Part shown: in pieces, positions 1 to 7,536 of the stretch
Numbering within the stretch: the stretch's first letter is position 1
How the letters are laid out: each line of letters starts with the position of its first letter
DNA from: DATNBT01 sp964579765
Lineage (GTDB): Bacteria; Acidobacteriota; Vicinamibacteria; Vicinamibacterales; CAVVIG01
Direction of reading: 5' to 3'
DNA: 14,282 bases
Assembly: GCA_964579765.1 (NCBI GenBank)
Contig: CAZOIK010000196.1
Coordinates: 1 to 14,282, forward strand
Translations under genes and position numbers: made by a program
The notes under the pieces: generated by a model
Databases searched by the model: none
What the model saw: only the letters and a program-made list of their open reading frames with translations
Told to the model about the DNA's origin: nothing

Positions 1-1706
1 GGTCGTGGACGGCGGCCAGCGACGCGACGGCCGCTGCGGGAGTCGCGGCCGCCACGCCGGACAACGGCGTCGCGAACACGTCGGCGCCGCTCGCGTCGCC
101 GTCCGACTACGTCGACGTCACGTTCGACGCGCCGGCCGACACGCCGTACACGTTCTGGATGCGCGTGAAGGCGCTGAACAACTCGACGCTGAACGACTCG
201 CTCTACGTGCAGTTCTCCGACGCGCAGGTGAACGGGTCGCCGATCTACGCGATGAACTCCACGCAGGGACTCGTCGTCAACCTGGCGACCGACGGCAGCG
301 GATCGAGCCTCAACAACTGGGGCTGGGTGAACGGCGCCTACTGGCTCTCGCAGCCGACAACCGTGACGTTCGCGTCAAGCGGCACGCACACGGCGCGCAT
401 CCAGGTGCGCGAGGACGGTGTCGAGTTCGATCAACTCGTCCTCAGCCCGTCGCAGTACTTCAACACGTCGGCGTCGTGCCCGACGGCCTGCACGGGCGCA
501 CCGGGTCCGGTGACCAACGACTCGACGATCGTGCCCAAGCCCGCGCCGCCGTCGCCGCCGGATGCGCCGAATTCGCCGAGCCCGACCGACGGCGCCACGA
601 GCGTGAGCACGTCGCAAGCACTGACGTGGGCGTCGGCGGGCGCGACCAGCTACGACGTCGCGTTCGGCACGACGAACCCGCCGCCGTCGCGGACGACGGG
701 ACAGACCGGCGCGAGCTACGACGCGACCGGCCTCGCGGCGAGCACCACCTACTACTGGCAGATCACCGCGCACAACTCGGCGGGCACGACCGCCGGTCCG
801 ATCTGGTCGTTCACGACCGGCGCGCCGCCGCCCCCGCCGGGAACTCCGGGCACCCCGTCGCCCGCCGACGGCGCGACCGACGTGAGCACGTCGCCGGCGT
901 TGACGTGGACGGCCACGGGTGCCGCGAGCTACGACGTCTTCTTCGGCACCGCCAACCCGCCGCCGCAGGTCGTGACCAACACGCGGACCGCGTCGTATTC
1001 GCCGGCCGCGTTGAGCAGCACGACCACGTACTACTGGAAGATCGTCGCGCGGAACGCCGGCGGGACGACGAGCGGGCCGGTCTGGTCGTTCACGACCGCG
1101 TCGGCGCCGCAGGACATCGTCCTCTACGCGAGCGATCTCAGCGGCGGCAACGTGCACGGCAGCGCCTGGTCGTTCAACAGCGACGCCAGCGCGGCGAACT
1201 CGACGACGCTGTTCTCGCTCGACAACGGCGTGTCGAACACAGGCGGCGCGGCCGCGTCGCCCACGCAATACGTGGACGTCCCGTTCACGGCACACGCGGA
1301 CGTGCCCTACACGCTGTGGATCCGCGTCAAGGCGCTGACAAACTCGAAGTTCAACGACTCGCTGTTCGTGCAGTTCTCCGATGCGACGTCCAGCGGCTCG
1401 CCGATTTACGCGATTGGCACCACGCAGGCGCTCGTCGTCAACCTGGCGACCGACAGCGGCGCGTCGAGCCTGAACAACTGGGGCTGGGTCAACGGCGCAT
1501 ACTGGCTGAACCAGCCGGCGACGGTCTCGTTCGCGTCGAGCGGCGCGCACACGCTGCGCCTGCAGATCCGCGAGGACGGCTTCAGCATCGATCAGATCGT
1601 CCTCAGCCCGTCGAGCTACTTCAACCCCTCGGCGTCGTGCCCGAACGCGTGCGGCGGATCACCGGGCACCGTGTCGAACGACTCGGTCATCGTGCCCAAG
1701 CCATAG
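1..1706 (+). CDS. Secreted multidomain protein, CBM-like/FnIII/FnIII/CBM-like, 5'-truncated
   Basis: The reading frame is already open at base 3 and ends at TAG 1704-1706, so the N-terminus, including any signal peptide, is outside the window. The visible 567 residues form four modules. An aromatic-rich, beta-type module (3-542) is followed by two fibronectin-type-III-like modules (561-818 and 840-1097, each ending YYW...WSFTT). A second copy of the first module (1164-1703) closes the protein. The outer modules share VQFSDA, LNNWGWVNGAYWL, REDG and a closing IVPKP. Their layout resembles the carbohydrate-binding-like modules of secreted acidobacterial proteins ending in REDG...DQIVLSP. No catalytic module, membrane anchor or sorting tail is seen; the protein ends with the second module. 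It lies 17 nt upstream of GT2 enzyme A and is probably co-transcribed with it. An extracellular glycan-binding or matrix role is inferred; the ligand is unknown. Confidence 0.85.
   Translation, partial: SWTAASDATAAAGVAAATPDNGVANTSAPLASPSDYVDVTFDAPADTPYTFWMRVKALNNSTLNDSLYVQFSDAQVNGSPIYAMNSTQGLVVNLATDGSGSSLNNWGWVNGAYWLSQPTTVTFASSGTHTARIQVREDGVEFDQLVLSPSQYFNTSASCPTACTGAPGPVTNDSTIVPKPAPPSPPDAPNSPSPTDGATSVSTSQALTWASAGATSYDVAFGTTNPPPSRTTGQTGASYDATGLAASTTYYWQITAHNSAGTTAGPIWSFTTGAPPPPPGTPGTPSPADGATDVSTSPALTWTATGAASYDVFFGTANPPPQVVTNTRTASYSPAALSSTTTYYWKIVARNAGGTTSGPVWSFTTASAPQDIVLYASDLSGGNVHGSAWSFNSDASAANSTTLFSLDNGVSNTGGAAASPTQYVDVPFTAHADVPYTLWIRVKALTNSKFNDSLFVQFSDATSSGSPIYAIGTTQALVVNLATDSGASSLNNWGWVNGAYWLNQPATVSFASSGAHTLRLQIREDGFSIDQIVLSPSSYFNPSASCPNACGGSPGTVSNDSVIVPKP
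3..542 (+). repeat. Long intragenic direct repeat, copy A (CBM-like module)
   Basis: This stretch encodes 180 residues that align with the 180 residues encoded by 1164-1703, with no net insertion or deletion. Both the tryptophan near the start and the final IVPKP are exactly 1161 nt from their counterparts. DNA identity is high in places, for example around the NNWGWVNG segment, and lower in the N-terminal third. This fits duplication of a whole module followed by divergence. Copy A may begin further left, outside the window. Confidence 0.85.
561..1118 (+). repeat. Tandem pair of fibronectin-III-like modules, 279-nt period
   Basis: Two adjacent 93-residue units start at 561 and 840. Equivalent residues sit 279 nt apart, for example the Asp of SPTDGAT and of SPADGAT. 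Both carry a DV-STS--LTW strand, a SYDV.FGT.NPPP stretch and a closing YYW-I...GPVWSFTT-type ending, typical of FnIII modules in bacterial secreted proteins. Pro-rich linkers (PAPPSPPDAP and APPPPPG) precede each unit. They probably act as spacers between the two outer binding-like modules. Confidence 0.8.
1164..1703 (+). repeat. Long intragenic direct repeat, copy B (CBM-like module)
   Basis: This is the second copy of the module at 3-542, ending at the codon before the stop. Both copies keep a cysteine pair just before the tail (SCPTACTG in A, SCPNACGG in B), the REDG motif and the NDS.IVPKP ending. The cysteines probably form a short disulfide loop in an exported protein; that is inference. 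Confidence 0.85.
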
Positions 1707-1710
1707 GAGG
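1705..1710 (+). promoter_or_regulatory. Shine-Dalgarno AGGAGG for GT2 enzyme A
   Basis: A perfect AGGAGG overlaps the TAG stop of the upstream gene. It supports the GTG at 1724 as the start of the glycosyltransferase. The 13-nt spacing is longer than ideal, but no other ATG, GTG or TTG lies in frame between the motif and the conserved N-terminal strand of the enzyme. Confidence 0.6.
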
Positions 1711-1723
1711 ACAGGTCCGCACC

Positions 1724-2671
1724 GTGCCGACGAACAGCCTCCCCTCGATCTCGGTCGTCATCGCGACGAAGAACCGCGAGGCGCTGCTCGCCGGCACGCT
1801 CGACGCGCTCCTGGCGCAGCGCTGGCCGCGCGATCGCTTCGACATCCTCGTCGCCGACAACGGCTCCACCGACAACACCCGCGCCGTCATCGACGCGGCG
1901 GCGCGCCGCGCACGCGAACCGCGCGTCGTGTATCGCTCCGTGACCACGCCCGGCAAGTCGCACGCGGTCAACGCGCTGCTCGCGGAGGCGCGCGCGGACG
2001 TCATCGCCTTGACCGACGACGACGTGTCGCCCGAGCCCGAATGGCTGAGCGCGCTGGTCTCGGCGTTCGAGGACACGGGCGCCGACTTCGTCGCGGGAAG
2101 AATTCTTCCGCGATGGGAACGCGAGCCGCCGTCCTGGCTGTCGCCGGCGCTCTACGGCGTGCTCGCCGTGCCCGACAACGGCACCGCGCGGCGGCGGCTC
2201 GGCCCGGGCGAAGACGGCCGCGACATCATCCCGATCGGCGCGAACATGGCCGTCCGTGCGGAGGTCGTGCGCCGCATCGGCGGGTTGCGCGCCGACCTCG
2301 GCAAGCTCAGCGGGACGCTGCGGACTGGCGAGGATCATGAATTCTTCCTGCGCATGCTCGGCGCGGGCTTTCGCGGCGTGTACGAACCGTCGGCGGTCGT
2401 GCGCCACTTCGTGCCGGGCGAGCGCCTCGAGCGCAGCTACTTCCGCCGCTGGCTCTATCAGAACGGACGCGACGTGTCGCGGCTCGAGTCGGCCCACCGG
2501 CCCCGCGCCCGGCGGCTGTTGGGCGTGCCGCGTTATCTCTGGAAGCAGGCCGCCGGCGACGCGCTGTCGGCGATCAGCGCCGGCGCCGCGGGCGACGTCC
2601 GCGCGCGCTTCGCCGCGTCCACGCGGCTGATCTGGTTCGGCGGCTACGTCCGCGAATCGTGGTCCGCATGA
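1724..2671 (+). CDS. GT2-family glycosyltransferase A
   Basis: A 315-residue GT-A-fold family 2 glycosyltransferase, expected to transfer a sugar from a nucleotide donor to a lipid-linked glycan on the cytoplasmic face of the inner membrane. The N-terminus has the family strand SISVVIATKNRE. The nucleotide-binding stretch ADNGSTDNT lies near residues 44-52, the metal-binding acidic cluster TDDD at D98-D100, and the acceptor/catalytic motif GEDHEFF at E203-D204. No transmembrane segment is evident. The GTG start is set by the AGGAGG at 1705-1710. The enzyme is closely similar in layout to enzymes B and C in the same operon: all share (I/L)GAN, DLGKL/V...GTL/NTL, GEDHE and a late W.Y..G region. 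Its TGA overlaps the flippase start (ATGA). The donor sugar and acceptor cannot be told from sequence. Confidence 0.93.
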   Translation: MPTNSLPSISVVIATKNREALLAGTLDALLAQRWPRDRFDILVADNGSTDNTRAVIDAAARRAREPRVVYRSVTTPGKSHAVNALLAEARADVIALTDDDVSPEPEWLSALVSAFEDTGADFVAGRILPRWEREPPSWLSPALYGVLAVPDNGTARRRLGPGEDGRDIIPIGANMAVRAEVVRRIGGLRADLGKLSGTLRTGEDHEFFLRMLGAGFRGVYEPSAVVRHFVPGERLERSYFRRWLYQNGRDVSRLESAHRPRARRLLGVPRYLWKQAAGDALSAISAGAAGDVRARFAASTRLIWFGGYVRESWSA

Positions 2672-4221
2672 ACGCCGCCTGGAATCTCCTCACGGGCACG
2701 CTCACGCGCTACGCGCTGCTGGCGGTCAACATCGTGCTCGGCATCTTCCTGATGCCGTACACCATCCGGCATCTCGGCACGACCGAGTACGGCCTCTGGA
2801 TGCTCGTCGCGTCGATGACCGCGTACTTCCAGCTGCTCGACCTCGGCTACGGCAACGGCCTGGTGCGCCACGTGGCCGACGCCGACGCGCGCGGCGACAC
2901 GACGCTCGTCAACCAGATCCTCAGCACGTTTGTGATCGTGTACGCGGCCATCGGCGTCGCCTCCGCGTTCGCCGTCGCCGGGATGATCGTGTGGGTCGTC
3001 CCGAATTTCCCGAAGCTGCTGCCGTCGCAGATCTCGCTGGCGCGGTTCGTCCTCGCCGTCATCGGCGTCCGCATCGCCATCGGATTCCCGATGACCGTCT
3101 TCGGCGCGGCGACGACCGCCCGCCAGCGCTTCGCCCTCAACAACAACGTCGCCACGGTCATCGCGCTCGTGAACGGCGCGGTGCAGTTCCTGCTGCTGGC
3201 GTACGGCTACCACGTGCGCGCGGTGGTCGTGGGGTCTACCGCCATTTCGCTCGCCGGCTACGGCGCGTACGCGTGGACGGCGAAGATCGCGTTCCCCGAG
3301 CTGCGGCTGCGCGCCTCGGCGTTCCGCAAGGGGCTCGTGCGCGAGGTCACGGCCTTCAGCCTCTACGTCTTCCTGATCGACATCGCGGTCCAGATCGGCT
3401 TCAACCTCGACAACATCGTCGTCGGCGCGGCGCTCGGCACGTCCGCGGTCGCAATCTACGCCGTGACGCTGCGGCTGGCCGACACGCAGCGCCAGGTGTC
3501 GTCGCAGTTCAACACGCTCATGTTCCCCGTCGTCGTCCGGTACGGCGCGGAGAACGATCCGGACGCGCTGCGGCGGATGCTCGTCGAGGGCACGCGACTC
3601 GCGCTGACGCTCGTGTGCGGCGTGACCGTCTGCCTCATGGGCTTCGCGGCGCCGCTCATCGCGCACTGGATGGGACCGGGATTCGAGGGCAGCGTGCTGC
3701 CGCTGCAGGTGCTCGCCGTCGCCGGCGTCGTCCTCGTCGGCCAGGGGCCGCTCGGCAACATTCTGCTCGGGACCGGACGGCATCGCCTCGTGGCGTTCGC
3801 CGCGCTCGGAGAAGCGCTCGCCAACCTCGGGCTCAGCGTCGTCCTGGTGCGGCGGTTCGGCCTGCTCGGCGTCGCGGTCGGCACGGCGGTGCCGGTGTTC
3901 GTCGCGAACCTGTTCGTCCTCGCGCCGGCCGCGTGCCGGCAGCTCGAGGTCGGGATCGCCGATTTCGTCCGCGAGGTCGCGGTCGCGCCGCTCATCGGCG
4001 CGCTCGCGGCCGCGGCCGCCGGCGCGGCCCTCCGCGACGCGCTGCCGCCGCAGTCGATTGCGGCCGTCATCGCGGAAGGCGCGCTCGTGGGCGCGCTCTA
4101 TCTCACGGCCGTCTGGACGATCGGCTTCACTCGCGACGTCCGCGAACGTTACAGCGCGTTCGGGCGTCAGATCCTGTTCGCCGTCCTTCATCGCGGTCCG
4201 GCGACGACGCCGCTCGTATGA
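2668..4221 (+). CDS. Wzx/MOP-type polysaccharide flippase
   Basis: A 517-residue polytopic membrane protein rich in Ala, Val, Leu and Gly, with roughly 12-14 hydrophobic segments running to the C-terminus. The opening region, with FLMPYTIRHLGTTEYGLWM and then LLDLGYGNGLVRHVA, matches the first two helices of polysaccharide-biosynthesis MOP-family exporters: a Pro/Gly-rich first loop, a YGLW motif and an LDLG motif. Such proteins flip undecaprenyl-linked repeat units from cytoplasm to periplasm. ATG 2668 is chosen because it makes the 4-nt ATGA overlap typical of this operon. An in-frame GTG at 2659 would add three residues and has no better ribosome site. Its place between four GT2 genes supports a repeat-unit export role. 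The exact glycan, and whether a Wzy polymerase partners it, are not visible. A teichoic acid or O-antigen flippase is the alternative within the same superfamily. Confidence 0.92.
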   Translation: MNAAWNLLTGTLTRYALLAVNIVLGIFLMPYTIRHLGTTEYGLWMLVASMTAYFQLLDLGYGNGLVRHVADADARGDTTLVNQILSTFVIVYAAIGVASAFAVAGMIVWVVPNFPKLLPSQISLARFVLAVIGVRIAIGFPMTVFGAATTARQRFALNNNVATVIALVNGAVQFLLLAYGYHVRAVVVGSTAISLAGYGAYAWTAKIAFPELRLRASAFRKGLVREVTAFSLYVFLIDIAVQIGFNLDNIVVGAALGTSAVAIYAVTLRLADTQRQVSSQFNTLMFPVVVRYGAENDPDALRRMLVEGTRLALTLVCGVTVCLMGFAAPLIAHWMGPGFEGSVLPLQVLAVAGVVLVGQGPLGNILLGTGRHRLVAFAALGEALANLGLSVVLVRRFGLLGVAVGTAVPVFVANLFVLAPAACRQLEVGIADFVREVAVAPLIGALAAAAAGAALRDALPPQSIAAVIAEGALVGALYLTAVWTIGFTRDVRERYSAFGRQILFAVLHRGPATTPLV

Positions 4222-5141
4222 CCGTCAGCGTCGTCATCGCCACGTACAACCGCGCCGCCCTGCTCGCGGAGTGCCTGCAGCACTTGTCGCGACAGCGCTT
4301 TTCGCCCGACGACGAAGTGATCGTCGTGGACAACGGATCGACCGACGACACCCCGCGCGTGATCGCCGACGCGCAGGATCACTTCACGATTCCCGTGCGG
4401 CACATGGTCGAACGCGCGCCCGGCAAGTCGCTGGCGATCGCGACCGCCCTCGGCGTCGCCGCCGGCGACGTCATTGCCTTCACCGACGACGACGTGGACG
4501 TGGATCCGTCGTGGATCGAGACGATTCGATCGATCATGCGCGACAAGTCGATCGCGCTGGCGGGCGGTCCGGTGACGCCGCGGTGGGAGACGCCGCCGCC
4601 GAACTGGCTTCGCGCGGCCGTCGCCGAGTACGGGCGGCTCGCCGCGCCGCTCGGCCTCCTCAGTTATGGAGCCGAGCCGCTGGCGCTCGGACCGCGCACG
4701 GTGCTCGGCGCCAATCTCGTCGTGCGCGCCGCCGGGTTGCGCGATGTCGGCGGCTACGCGCCGCACCTCGGCAAGCTGCGCGGCACGCTGCTGTCGGGAG
4801 AAGACCACGAGCTCTGCATGCGCGTGCAGAACGCCGGCTACCGCGCCGTGTACTGGCCGGCGCTCCGCGTCACGCACTGGGTGCCCGCCGCGCGCATGCG
4901 CGCCGGCTACGCCGTGTCGTGGTTCTACTGGTCGGGCATCACGCACGCGACGCTCGACGCCGGCGACCGTCCGGCGCGGGCGATCTTCCGCGTCCCACGC
5001 CACTTCGTCAAACGCGGCGCCGTGTCGGCCCTGCGCGTGCTGGCCGCCGCGGCGCGCGGCCATTACGCGCGCGTCATGGACAGCGCCATCGACGTGGCCT
5101 TCGTCGCCGGCTATGCCGCGCGGCGCTGGGGGGCGGCATGA
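4218..5141 (+). CDS. GT2-family glycosyltransferase B
   Basis: A 307-residue GT-A-fold glycosyltransferase with SVVIATYNRAALL at the N-terminus, VVDNGSTDDT for nucleotide binding, the acidic cluster TDDD at D90-D92 and GEDHELC at E195-D196. It begins inside the stop of the flippase gene (ATGA at 4218-4221) and ends in an ATGA overlap with enzyme C, so translational coupling is likely. It is the most divergent of the three sister enzymes: LGANL replaces IGANM/IGANL, and the late aromatic region reads SWFYWSG. These differences could reflect a different sugar or acceptor, but that is inference. No membrane segment is seen, so peripheral attachment at the inner face of the membrane is expected. 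Confidence 0.93.
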   Translation: MTVSVVIATYNRAALLAECLQHLSRQRFSPDDEVIVVDNGSTDDTPRVIADAQDHFTIPVRHMVERAPGKSLAIATALGVAAGDVIAFTDDDVDVDPSWIETIRSIMRDKSIALAGGPVTPRWETPPPNWLRAAVAEYGRLAAPLGLLSYGAEPLALGPRTVLGANLVVRAAGLRDVGGYAPHLGKLRGTLLSGEDHELCMRVQNAGYRAVYWPALRVTHWVPAARMRAGYAVSWFYWSGITHATLDAGDRPARAIFRVPRHFVKRGAVSALRVLAAAARGHYARVMDSAIDVAFVAGYAARRWGAA

Positions 5142-6595
5142 ACGCATCCTCCGTCACGATCCTCATCTGCACCTACAACCGCGCGCCGCTGCTGCAGGAG
5201 ACGCTCGCCGCGCTGCAGGACATGACGCAGCCCGACGGCTGCGCCGTGGACATCGTCGTCGTGGACAACAACTCGACGGACGACACCGCGCGCATCGTCT
5301 CGCACGCCGCGCGGATCGCGCGCTTCCCGATCACGCTGCTGCAGGAGCGCAAGCAGGGCAAGAGCTTCGCGCTCAACACCGGCCTCGCCGTCGCCACGGG
5401 CGACATCCTCGCGCTGACCGACGACGACGTGCTGCCGGCAACGGACTGGCTGGTGCGCATCGTCGACAACTTCCGGACGCGCGACGTGACGTTCGTGTTC
5501 GGCAAGGTGCTGCCGCGCTGGGCCAGCACGCCGCCGGCCGAACTCCTCACTGTGCCCGCGCAGGCCATCTGGGGCCCGCTCGCGATCGTGGACTACGGCG
5601 ACGCGCCGGCCGACTACCAGCCCGATTCCCAAGGGCAGCGGTTGCCCATCGGCGCGAACCTGTCGTTCCGGCGGTCGGCGCTCGTGACGATCGGCGGCTG
5701 GCGCACGGATCTCGGCAAGGTGAACAACACGCTCATCTCGGGCGAAGACCACGAGATCTTCACGCGGCTCCGCCGCCACGGCCTCTATGCCGGCTGCTAC
5801 GACCCGCGCGTCGCGGTGAGGCACTTCGTGCCGGCCGCGCGGCTCACGCGGAAGTACTTCCGGCGCTGGTTCTACTGGCACGGCAAGACGCTCGCGCTGA
5901 TGCTCGACGACATGTACCCGGAGCTGAACATGGCGCTGGTACCGCGCATCGCCGGCGTGCCGCGGTTCGCCTTCCGCCAGGGTCTCGAACAGGCGGTGCG
6001 CTGGCTGAAGACGCGGCACGGCGACGCGCTCGTCGCGCTGATCGAGGAGATGCGCCTGCTTCAGTTCGTCGGGCTGTACGTGCAGTGCTGGCAGCGGCGC
6101 AAACGGCAGCTGCGAGCGGCGACGCGAACGGCAGCCGTCGTCGCCGCCGCCCTGCTCGGCCTCGGCGTGCCGGCGCCGGCGCACGCCGCGTCGCGAGTGC
6201 AGCTGACGATTTCGAGCGGACGCGTCTGGCTCGTCGCTCATGACGCGACGCTGCAGCAGATCCTGGCGGAGTGGGCGCGCGTCGGCGGCACCGCCGTCGA
6301 GCACGCCGACGCCGCGTCGCCTGCGCCGATCGACATCGAACTCGCCGGCGTCGCCGAAGCGCAAGCGCTGGCGACGCTGCTCCGCGACGCGAGCGCCATC
6401 GTCGTCGGCCGCACGCACGACGGCGCCGGCCGCTACTCGATCGCGCGCATCATCATCACGCCCTCAACCGCGCCAAAAACCACCGGAACCTCTGAAACCT
6501 CCGGAACCCCTGGAACCTCCGGAACCCCTGAAACCCCCGCCGTCCATCCGGTGATCGGCCTGGACGGTTTGCCTGTGCCGGATGATCAGCAATGA
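5138..6595 (+). CDS. GT2-family glycosyltransferase C with exported STN-like C-terminal extension
   Basis: One uninterrupted 485-residue frame. Residues 1 to about 325 are a GT2 enzyme with TILICTYNRAPLL, VVDNNSTDDT, the acidic cluster TDDD at D95-D97, IGANLSFRR, GEDHEIF at E203-D204 and FRRWFYWHGK. Its C-terminal pattern (VGLYVQCWQR) lines up with the very ends of enzymes A and B. It then continues into a basic stretch (RRKRQLRAATR, 320-330), a hydrophobic segment at about 331-347, an AHA signal-peptidase-like site at 348-350, and an STN-like domain at about 352-445. A Thr/Pro/Ser repeat at 450-467 and a short tail finish it. Basic-then-hydrophobic order places the GT part in the cytoplasm and the extension in the periplasm. 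It could instead be two genes, the second using an internal start such as GTG 6080 or ATG 6050, neither with a well-spaced ribosome site. The GT2 call is secure; the fusion is uncertain. Confidence 0.85.
   Translation: MNASSVTILICTYNRAPLLQETLAALQDMTQPDGCAVDIVVVDNNSTDDTARIVSHAARIARFPITLLQERKQGKSFALNTGLAVATGDILALTDDDVLPATDWLVRIVDNFRTRDVTFVFGKVLPRWASTPPAELLTVPAQAIWGPLAIVDYGDAPADYQPDSQGQRLPIGANLSFRRSALVTIGGWRTDLGKVNNTLISGEDHEIFTRLRRHGLYAGCYDPRVAVRHFVPAARLTRKYFRRWFYWHGKTLALMLDDMYPELNMALVPRIAGVPRFAFRQGLEQAVRWLKTRHGDALVALIEEMRLLQFVGLYVQCWQRRKRQLRAATRTAAVVAAALLGLGVPAPAHAASRVQLTISSGRVWLVAHDATLQQILAEWARVGGTAVEHADAASPAPIDIELAGVAEAQALATLLRDASAIVVGRTHDGAGRYSIARIIITPSTAPKTTGTSETSGTPGTSGTPETPAVHPVIGLDGLPVPDDQQ
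6113..6592 (+). other. Exported STN-like domain region fused to GT2 enzyme C
   Basis: This part of the frame encodes the residues beyond the normal GT2 end (about 326-485). After the signal-like segment and AHA site comes VQLTISSGRVWLVAHDAT, then LQQILAEWARVGGT, IDIELAGVAEAQALATLLR and a last strand YSIARIIIT. This beta-helix-beta-beta-helix order, with a short helix before each paired strand, resembles the secretin/TonB N-terminal (STN) fold. Small stand-alone exported proteins of this kind, with their own signal peptide, are known to me from Acidobacteriota genomes; that is recollection, not a search. Function is unknown. The assignment to STN is by pattern only. Confidence 0.55.
6485..6538 (+). 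repeat. 9-nt minisatellite, six units (GT[S/P]/ET[S/P])
   Basis: Six 9-nt units of the form GRAACCYCY (GGA or GAA, ACC, then TCT/TCC/CCT/CCC) run without interruption. They encode GTS, ETS, GTP, GTS, GTP and ETP. The period is a multiple of three, so copy-number change would keep the frame. The unit is much less GC-rich than its surroundings. It forms a flexible Thr/Pro linker near the C-terminus of the exported extension. Confidence 0.9.
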
Positions 6596-7536
6596 CCAAG
6601 ACGCCGCTCGTGTCCATCGTGACGCCCGCCTACAACTCGTCCGCGTACATCGGCGAGACGATTGCCGCCGCGCGGGCGCAGACCATGTCTGATTTCGAAC
6701 TACTGATCGTAGACGACGGATCGACGGACGACACGATCGACGCCGTCCATCGCGCGTCAGACGGCGATCCGCGTGTGCGGGTGCTGCACGCCGCGCACGG
6801 CGGTCCGGCGGCGGCGAGAAACGTCGCGCTCGCCGCCGGCCGCGGGAGGTTCTACGCCCTCCTCGACAGCGACGACGTGTGGGTGCCGACCTATCTCGCG
6901 GAGCAGGTCGCGCAGCTCGATCGGCATCCGGAGATCGCGATCGTCTCGGCGAACGGTTTCAGCCGCGGCGGACCGCTCGACGGCCGGCCGCTGTGGGCCG
7001 AGACGAGCGGCGTGCACGAGGTCGGGCTGCACGACGTCCTCACCGACGATCTCGCGGTGCTGGTGATGGCCGTGTTCCGCCGCGAGGTATTCGAACGCAT
7101 CGGCGGCTTCGACCCCGCGTTCACGGGCAACGAGGACTACGAGTTCTGGATTCGCGCGGCCAACGCCGGCTTTCGCATCCTGCAGCACCGGCGGCCGCTC
7201 GTGCACTATCGCCGGCGCCCCGACAGCCTGTCGTCCGACGAGATTCGCATGCTGCGCGGCATGATCGGGGTGCTGCAGTCCGCGGCGCAGCAGCGCGGTC
7301 CGATCGAGCGCGAGCGAGACGCCATCGATCGGCAGCTCGCCCACCTGCGCGAGGAGATGGTGAGGATTCAGATGCGATCGTCGCTGGCCGCCCGCGATGG
7401 ACGGACCGCGGCGCTCAGCCTCAAGACGCTCTCCGAGCTGCGCGGCAGCCGCGCGCTGGCGCTCGCCGCCCGCGTGACGATGGCGTGGCCGCAGCTGTTG
7501 CTCGGCGCGTACGGGCTGCGTCGGGCACTGCGATGA
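6592..7536 (+). CDS. GT2-family glycosyltransferase D with C-terminal helical extension
   Basis: A 314-residue GT2 enzyme of the WcaA-like type, distinct from enzymes A-C. It has VSIVTPAYNSSAYI, VDDGSTDDT, a canonical DSDD metal motif at D92-D95 (ALLDSDDVW) and the catalytic-region motif GNEDYEFW at E181-D182. The last 70 residues are a charged helix likely to form a coiled coil (IERERDAIDRQLAHLREEM, about 242-262), followed by a second helix ending in a hydrophobic/basic patch (MAWPQLLLGAYGLRRALR). That patch could bind the membrane. It starts in an ATGA overlap with enzyme C (6592-6595) and ends in one with the beta-helix gene (7533-7536). The donor sugar is unknown. Confidence 0.93.
   Translation: MTKTPLVSIVTPAYNSSAYIGETIAAARAQTMSDFELLIVDDGSTDDTIDAVHRASDGDPRVRVLHAAHGGPAAARNVALAAGRGRFYALLDSDDVWVPTYLAEQVAQLDRHPEIAIVSANGFSRGGPLDGRPLWAETSGVHEVGLHDVLTDDLAVLVMAVFRREVFERIGGFDPAFTGNEDYEFWIRAANAGFRILQHRRPLVHYRRRPDSLSSDEIRMLRGMIGVLQSAAQQRGPIERERDAIDRQLAHLREEMVRIQMRSSLAARDGRTAALSLKTLSELRGSRALALAARVTMAWPQLLLGAYGLRRALR

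Noticed and set aside
5..1723. Upstream in-frame extension of GT2 enzyme A to base 5
   Set aside because: The extension is Arg-rich shadow sequence overlapping the secreted-protein gene. The AGGAGG at 1705-1710 and the conserved N-terminal strand place the start at GTG 1724.
2659..2667. GTG 2659 as the flippase start
   Set aside because: It is in frame but adds only three residues without a ribosome site. ATG 2668 gives the ATGA overlap seen throughout the operon.
2644..4191. Long minus-strand open frame of 515 codons opposite the flippase gene
   Set aside because: Its protein is made almost wholly of Arg, Asp, Glu, Ala and His without any fold motif, the usual mirror of a GC-rich gene. The plus-strand flippase has clear family motifs and coupled ends.
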